The notes under the pieces are model-generated. The model saw only the letters and a program-made list of their open reading frames with translations. It was not told the DNA's origin and ran no database searches. The translations under genes and the position numbers were made by a program. A DNA stretch of 44,071 nt from positions 1 through 44,071 of the forward strand of contig JAEXAJ010000004.1 of NCBI GenBank assembly GCA_023458215.1, written 5' to 3'. Numbering within the stretch: the stretch's first letter is position 1; every line of letters starts with the position of its first letter. This DNA is from Bacteroidota bacterium. Lineage in GTDB: Bacteria > Bacteroidota > Bacteroidia > Bacteroidales > Bacteroidaceae. This document shows, in pieces, positions 39,999-44,071 of this stretch.

Positions 39999-41354
39999 CT
40001 AAAAACTCATCAAATCATTCAATGCCTCACTCATACTGGGATGGGTAAAGATAAAATCACGCACGAAAGTATATTCTTGCCCGGTCTTCATTGCCATGGC
40101 TACCAAATTTATAACCTCACTCGAATCCGGACCGAACAAAGTACAACCCAGAATCTTATCCGTATCAGCATCTACCACTACTTTGAATAAGCCTCTTATA
40201 TCTCCTAAAGTACGGGCACGCGGAATAGCAGCTACCGGCAATTTGTTTACCTTTATATTCAAACCTTTCTTTCGGGCATCCTCTTCACTCATGCCAATCC
40301 GCGAAAGCGGGGGATCAATGAAAACCGAATAACTAACCGGATCTCTATCAGAAACTTTACGTTCGCCGGCTCCAAACAAGTCTTCACGCAGAATACGATA
40401 ATCGTCGAGAGAAATATAAGTAAACTGTAAGCCACCCTTCACATCACCAATGGCACGAATATTCGGATTGGTGGTTTGCAAATGTTCATTTACTATGATG
40501 GCACCACGCTCATTCACTTCTACCCCTGCTATTTCTAAATTCAGGCCTGCTGTATTCGGGCGACGTCCGGTAGCCAATAAGATGGCATCGGCCTCTATAT
40601 GAAATTCTTCATTAGTAACCGCATCCTTATAAAGTACATCAGAACCTTGAACCGATTGCACCTGTGCATTCAAACGAAAAGCAATGCCCTTCTGCTCCAA
40701 AACCTGCTGAACACTTGCAGCAATATCACGATCTTCTCTCGAAATCAATTCCGAATACCCTTCAAGCACAGTCACCTCTGAACCAAAAGATGCATACATG
40801 GAAGCAAATTCAAGACCTATATATCCACCTCCTACAATAACTAAATGAGATGGCAACTCGGTCAATTCCATAATAGTGGTACTTGTATATACTTTCGGAT
40901 TATCTTTGATTCCCGCAATAGGCGGAATAATAGTCTCCGCACCGGTATTTATAAAAATCTGTGGAGCTTGTAATAATTGAGTCTCCTCTCCCATCTTTAC
41001 CTCTACCAAATCGGGACCTGCAAAAGTACCGATACCGGTATATACCGTTATATGAGAATTATCAGCCAAATTATGAAAGTTCTTTTGACGAAGGAAAGAA
41101 GTCACTTCTTCTTTCGACGCAATAGATTGACGGTAATATGTTTTCTTTTCTTCCCAAGAAGTATTTTTATCTGCCAGTTTCGCCGCATGCACCAAGGTTT
41201 TAGTGGGTATGCACCCTATGTTAATGCACGTACCTCCATACATTTTATCCGAACGTTCTATCATGGCAACCGAACGATTTTGCTTTGCCAGTTCGGCAGC
41301 CAAGGTTTTACCACCTTTACCGAATCCGATGATAATGGCATCATACTTTTTCAT
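39999..41354 (-). CDS. rclA: RclA-type flavoprotein disulfide reductase
   Basis: 451 residues, very close in plan to E. coli RclA (YkgC): YDAIIIGFGKGGKTLAAELA (FAD site), YGGTCINIGCIPTKTLVHAAK with redox Cys43 and Cys48, FLRQKNFHNLAD, VGGGYIGLEFASMYASFGS (NAD(P)H site), GGLQFTYISLDDYRI and FTHPSMSEALNDL. RclA is a FAD-dependent NAD(P)H oxidoreductase that reduces Cu(II) and protects E. coli from hypochlorous acid. It is encoded 4 bases after rclC on the same strand. A role against host-derived oxidants suits the catalase nearby. Confidence 0.93.
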   Translation of the reverse strand: MKKYDAIIIGFGKGGKTLAAELAKQNRSVAMIERSDKMYGGTCINIGCIPTKTLVHAAKLADKNTSWEEKKTYYRQSIASKEEVTSFLRQKNFHNLADNSHITVYTGIGTFAGPDLVEVKMGEETQLLQAPQIFINTGAETIIPPIAGIKDNPKVYTSTTIMELTELPSHLVIVGGGYIGLEFASMYASFGSEVTVLEGYSELISREDRDIAASVQQVLEQKGIAFRLNAQVQSVQGSDVLYKDAVTNEEFHIEADAILLATGRRPNTAGLNLEIAGVEVNERGAIIVNEHLQTTNPNIRAIGDVKGGLQFTYISLDDYRILREDLFGAGERKVSDRDPVSYSVFIDPPLSRIGMSEEDARKKGLNIKVNKLPVAAIPRARTLGDIRGLFKVVVDADTDKILGCTLFGPDSSEVINLVAMAMKTGQEYTFVRDFIFTHPSMSEALNDLMSF

Positions 41355-41358
41355 AATT

Positions 41359-41949
41359 CTATTTCTTTAATTGGTTCAATACTCTTTTTGCACTGTCCGA
41401 CAATACTACCAAGGCTCCGGCAAGGATGGCTGTATCCTTAATAACCAGACGTCCAGCTCCTGTCAATAATGGGAAACCATGCTCTCCGCTACCCAAGTCG
41501 GGCACCCACACTTCGGGAGTTGTTACAAGGAAAGAGAGCGTGCCAATAGTCATGATGATAGCCAATGCGGCCCCAATCAATCCTATTTTAGGAGAGAAAA
41601 CGCCCAGAAATGTGAGAATGCCGATCGTCATAATGAGAATACCTAAACCATGGGAGAAACCATACGTATTATTCTCTACATGCCATTGGTGCTTCGCTTC
41701 ATTAAACTCGCCCTCTTTCAATTTATATTCTTTGTATTCCGGTGCGCTCTTTGTATAAAAGAAACTCATAAAGGGACTGTTTGCAACAAAAGGAACGATA
41801 CCTTCTGCCTCATAATTCCAGAATTTCAAACCTCCAATCCATACAAAAATTATTAGTATAGCTACGCGGATTAAATTAATTCCCAACTTTTGAGTAGAAG
41901 CTGCAATATTCAGAGCAGCCATAAACAGGTTTTGCAATTTTGTTTTCAT
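41359..41949 (-). CDS. rclC: RclC/YkgB-type inner-membrane protein (DUF417)
   Basis: 196 residues with four hydrophobic segments: GINLIRVAILIIFVWIGGLK, FSHGLGILIMTIGILTFLGV, IGLIGAALAIIMTIGTLSFL and DTAILAGALVVLSD. Family hallmarks are WIGGLKFWNYEAEGIVPFVANSP and TTPEVW. DUF417 proteins (E. coli RclC/YkgB) accompany RclA in the reactive-chlorine response; their molecular job is unknown. The pairing with rclA here keeps the E. coli gene association, though the small periplasmic RclB is not seen. Confidence 0.9.
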   Translation of the reverse strand: MKTKLQNLFMAALNIAASTQKLGINLIRVAILIIFVWIGGLKFWNYEAEGIVPFVANSPFMSFFYTKSAPEYKEYKLKEGEFNEAKHQWHVENNTYGFSHGLGILIMTIGILTFLGVFSPKIGLIGAALAIIMTIGTLSFLVTTPEVWVPDLGSGEHGFPLLTGAGRLVIKDTAILAGALVVLSDSAKRVLNQLKK

Positions 41950-42035
41950 TTTTGTTTCGTTTTAATCAGTTCTAATAAACCATTTGTTTTTGATGTTGCA
42001 AAGTTCCCTGTTTTTCAACAAGTGCGAAATAGCAA

Positions 42036-42893
42036 TTATTCCGCAATAGTTGGCAATTCTTCCCGTTGTACTCTTTTTTTATAATCCGAGACACTTTCTC
42101 CCGCCATTTTTTTAAAGAAACGGCTAAATGTAGCCAAATCTTCAAAACCTAAAATGGAACTGATTTCTTTGGCGCTCTTATGAGTATATAACAGTAACCG
42201 TTTAGCTTCCGCCTCTATTCGTTCGTGAATAATCTTCAACGGAGAAGGAAGACTGCAAGAAGCAAACAAATTGGAGAGTGTTTTAGGAGAGCGGCAAAGA
42301 ATATCAGCATAATCCTGCACCTGCTTTTTCTCTTTAAAATACTGATCTACCAATACATAAAATTGACGGATAATATCGAATGTTTTTTCATTATCACCTG
42401 CCACATCAAATTTCTGACGGGCAATACGTGTACAGGTTATGATGAAACGTTTCAGTACAATACGTAGCATTTCTTCCTGAAGATTATCTTGTACGGTAGA
42501 CTCCTGACGGAAAATTCGAACAATATCACGTAAGTTGGAAGACTGTTCTTCAGAAAGTTTCAAACGCATTATTTTGGACGAACCATAAAAAAGGAAACCA
42601 TTACACGACACTTCATTGTCATGACCGTATATGCAATAGAAATTGCTATTGAATAGAAAGGTTAAATATTCACCTTTTACTTCTTTTACCTCCAAATGAT
42701 GCAAAGGAGTTAAGGTAACGATTTCATCTTTCGCCAAGCACATAGGAATATGATCTACCTCGATTGACAAAGTGCCCCCCTGCACCCAAATAAATTTATA
42801 TAAGGTTTTATCGCATTTCAAAGACGTATTTTCATGAAAATGATAAGTCATGGCTATATTGCCATCTAAACGGGTATTGAATTGGTAGTCCAT
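42036..42893 (-). CDS. AraC-family regulator upstream of rclC-rclA
   Basis: 285 residues. A cupin-like N-terminal domain (FIWVQGGTLSIEVDHIPM, KDEIVTLTPLHHLEV) is followed by a central helical part and a double HTH (LCRSPKTLSNLFASCSLPSP, ISSILGFEDLATFSRFFKKMAGESVSDYKKR). It is unlike the three paralogues at 23847-26632 in its sensor domain. Its place before rclC-rclA mirrors rclR in E. coli, but I cannot show orthology; the HOCl-sensing cysteines of RclR are not obviously conserved (Cys are present at CDK, CLAK, CIYG, CNGF, CTR, CRS, CSL). Confidence 0.85.
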   Translation of the reverse strand: MDYQFNTRLDGNIAMTYHFHENTSLKCDKTLYKFIWVQGGTLSIEVDHIPMCLAKDEIVTLTPLHHLEVKEVKGEYLTFLFNSNFYCIYGHDNEVSCNGFLFYGSSKIMRLKLSEEQSSNLRDIVRIFRQESTVQDNLQEEMLRIVLKRFIITCTRIARQKFDVAGDNEKTFDIIRQFYVLVDQYFKEKKQVQDYADILCRSPKTLSNLFASCSLPSPLKIIHERIEAEAKRLLLYTHKSAKEISSILGFEDLATFSRFFKKMAGESVSDYKKRVQREELPTIAE

Positions 42894-42919
42894 AAATAGG
42901 TTTATTTGATAGATACCAA

Positions 42920-42927
42920 CAAAGGTA
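42920..42927 (-). promoter_or_regulatory. -7 box for the AraC gene
   Basis: TACCTTTG on the minus strand, about 27 bases before the ATG. Confidence 0.45.
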
Positions 42928-42959
42928 ATTAATATCTTGCTTACTACCGATTATTTCAT

Positions 42960-42967
42960 CACTTTTG
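42960..42967 (+). promoter_or_regulatory. -7 box for cbiL
   Basis: CACTTTTG matches TAnnTTTG in 7 of 8 bases; a CTTG element lies 20 bases upstream. No riboswitch fits in the remaining leader. Confidence 0.4.
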
Positions 42968-43016
42968 CACCCGCATTACCGAGTTTTTGATTTCTAATTC
43001 TAAAATTTTAATTCAA

Positions 43017-43715
43017 ATGCATCCTATAATATTTGTATCCCTTGGTCCCGGTGAACCGGAACTAATTACCGTAAAAGGTTTAAAAGCCTTACAAGCAGCA
43101 GACTTTATTTTCTGCCCCGAAACCCGGACACGTGACGAACGGACGATTTCACGTGCAGCCGACATCATGCAACAACTGGATATATGCGAAAGCAATATTC
43201 ATCGTTTTGCTCTTCCTATGAGCAAACAACGTAAAAATGCTTTGGACGCATACGACCGGGTTTATGAAGAAGCACTCCTATTATATAAAGATGATAAAAA
43301 AGTATGTATCGTTGCCGAAGGAGATGCCGGCTTCTACTCTTCCATACATTATATTTTCGAGAAACTACAAGCGAATGGCATTCCCGTTATGCATATAGCA
43401 GGTATTCCCGCTTTCATAGCTGCCGGTGCATTAGGAGGGTTGCACGTTGCCAGCCAGGAAGAACGCCTGACTGTTATTCCCGGTATTACCACAGCCGAAG
43501 AAATAGAAAAATTAATTGGTGAAAAGAGTGCAATTGTCATCATGAAACTATCGCAATGCACTGACGAAGTACACCGTTGCATCCGTTTACACCCAGAATA
43601 CAATTATCATTATTTTGAGAATGTAGGTACTCCGAACGAGAAGCATTTGAGTGATAACACACAAATCGGGAATCTACGTTTTCCTTATTTCTCGTTACTT
43701 ATCATTCGTCAATAG
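43017..43715 (+). CDS. cbiL: Precorrin-2 C20-methyltransferase (CbiL/CobI)
   Basis: 232 residues. A SAM-dependent tetrapyrrole methylase: IFVSLGPGEPELITVKGLKALQ splits into the usual GPGxPxL motif, followed by FCPETRT, VAEGDAGFYSSIHYIF, HIAGIPAFIAAGA and VIMKLSQC. It adds the C20 methyl to (cobalt-)precorrin-2, the first step after cobalt insertion. I chose ATG 43017 because the longer frame adds ten residues without family similarity. It completes the set of anaerobic ring enzymes in the window but is separate from the main operon and has its own promoter, divergent from the AraC gene. Confidence 0.92.
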   Translation: MHPIIFVSLGPGEPELITVKGLKALQAADFIFCPETRTRDERTISRAADIMQQLDICESNIHRFALPMSKQRKNALDAYDRVYEEALLLYKDDKKVCIVAEGDAGFYSSIHYIFEKLQANGIPVMHIAGIPAFIAAGALGGLHVASQEERLTVIPGITTAEEIEKLIGEKSAIVIMKLSQCTDEVHRCIRLHPEYNYHYFENVGTPNEKHLSDNTQIGNLRFPYFSLLIIRQ

Positions 43716-43771
43716 CAAATCAGGGCAACCGCATCAAAATCAGATTCATTTAACTCATAAAGCGCAAGACA

Positions 43772-43902
43772 TGAACTAAACAGAATGTTATTTTTTAGAC
43801 ATAAGAACAAAAGAACAAATTAGAAAACATAAGCTATATCTTATCTATGAATATGTTCTTTTGTTCTTATGTCTAAAAATAATTCTTTTGTCATTTAGTT
43901 CA
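43772..43902. repeat. Nested palindromic element after cbiL
   Basis: Perfect 26-bp inverted repeats (43792-43817 and 43854-43879, spacer 36 bases) lie inside a second pair, tgaactaaa (43772-43780) and tttagttca (43894-43902). A terminator for cbiL or a small non-autonomous repeat element. Confidence 0.8.
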
Positions 43903-43999
43903 AAACAGTAAAGTAATACACAAAAAGTGACCGAGAGAAGTATAGTAGAGTAACTTACTTCCCCTCATCCCCGGAGGAGAAGTAATCGAAGGAACGTTA

Positions 44000-44071
44000 T
44001 TATACAATCTTCGCGATATCCTCCACGATCTGCCCGGTTGTCAGGCGGTTAGCATAAAGGAAATCTTGTAC
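44000..44071 (-). CDS. 3' end of an unrecognised gene, cut by right edge
   Basis: Reading the minus strand, 23 codons (ending QIVEDIAKIV) run into TAA at 44002-44000. The open frame extends off the edge. The fragment is too short to name. Confidence rests only on the open frame and the normal-looking amphipathic C-terminus. Confidence 0.45.
   Translation of the reverse strand, partial: VQDFLYANRLTTGQIVEDIAKIV

Noticed and set aside
42036..42893. Naming this gene rclR
   Set aside because: Position fits, but the sensor domain and redox cysteines could not be matched to E. coli RclR by eye.
43792..43879. Invertible switch at the cbiL end
   Set aside because: The spacer is only 36 bases, has no promoter, and no gene faces it closely.
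1..44071. tRNA genes, rRNA genes, complete insertion sequences, prophage
   Set aside because: None seen; no transposase or integrase frames and no tRNA-like clover sequence were recognised.

Overview
The window looks like a chromosome segment of a gut Bacteroides or close relative. Three things point there: a UpxY-type capsule antiterminator behind an invertible promoter; repeated Bacteroides -7 promoter boxes of the form TAnnTTTG; and Bacteroidales gene families (lipoproteins, TonB receptors, PorT-like barrels, catalase). Everything was read by eye from sequence and translations. Family names rest on recognised motifs, not on database searches.

Layout. 1-730: the 5' end of a capsular polysaccharide locus (upxY, leaving the left edge) and its 235-bp invertible promoter, here facing away from upxY (OFF). 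890-5926: cbiA on the minus strand, then a cell-wall sugar salvage pair (AmgK-like kinase fused to a RapZ C-terminal-like domain, and MurU-like nucleotidyltransferase) and a DUF4143-type ATPase. 5940-16444: two B12-uptake cassettes, each made of a cobalamin riboswitch, a BtuB-like TonB receptor and an exported CbiK-like chelatase. Between them lies minus-strand nrdDG (anaerobic ribonucleotide reductase), which has its own cobalamin riboswitch. 16587-23819: the corrin-ring operon, made of two-domain fusions cbiH-cbiC, cbiE-cbiT, cbiG-cbiF and cbiJ-cbiD, ending in a translationally coupled beta-barrel gene. 23847-26632: three tandem AraC-family paralogues. 27059-35052: acetyltransferase, exported hydrolase, lipoprotein with cyclophilin-like fold, Fe-S aldo/keto reductase, exported flavodoxin, small membrane protein, NapH-NapG-like fusion and a Tat-exported Fe-S aldo/keto reductase. 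35107-42893 (all minus): catalase, BtuFCD-like ABC importer, RclA, RclC and an AraC regulator. 43017-43715: cbiL, 19 kb from the other cbi genes. A 3' gene fragment leaves the right edge.

How it fits together. The cell captures corrinoids at the outer membrane (two BtuB-like receptors, exported CbiK-like proteins), imports them (BtuFCD-like) and makes the corrin ring by the anaerobic route (cbiL, H, C, E, T, G, F, J, D, A; cbiP, cbiB and lower-ligand genes are not here). Riboswitches sense B12 at both uptake cassettes and at nrdDG. Catalase and rclAC form an oxidant-defence block. The genes from 29358 to 35052 look like a membrane and periplasmic electron-transfer module of unknown substrate.

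Most striking items: the OFF-oriented capsule promoter pointing at cbiA; a 23-bp tandem repeat inside cbiET that stays open only because one copy lacks the two stop codons the consensus would give; the exported BtuB/CbiK pairing; back-to-back B12 riboswitches for nrdDG and btuB; and the possible periplasmic redox module.
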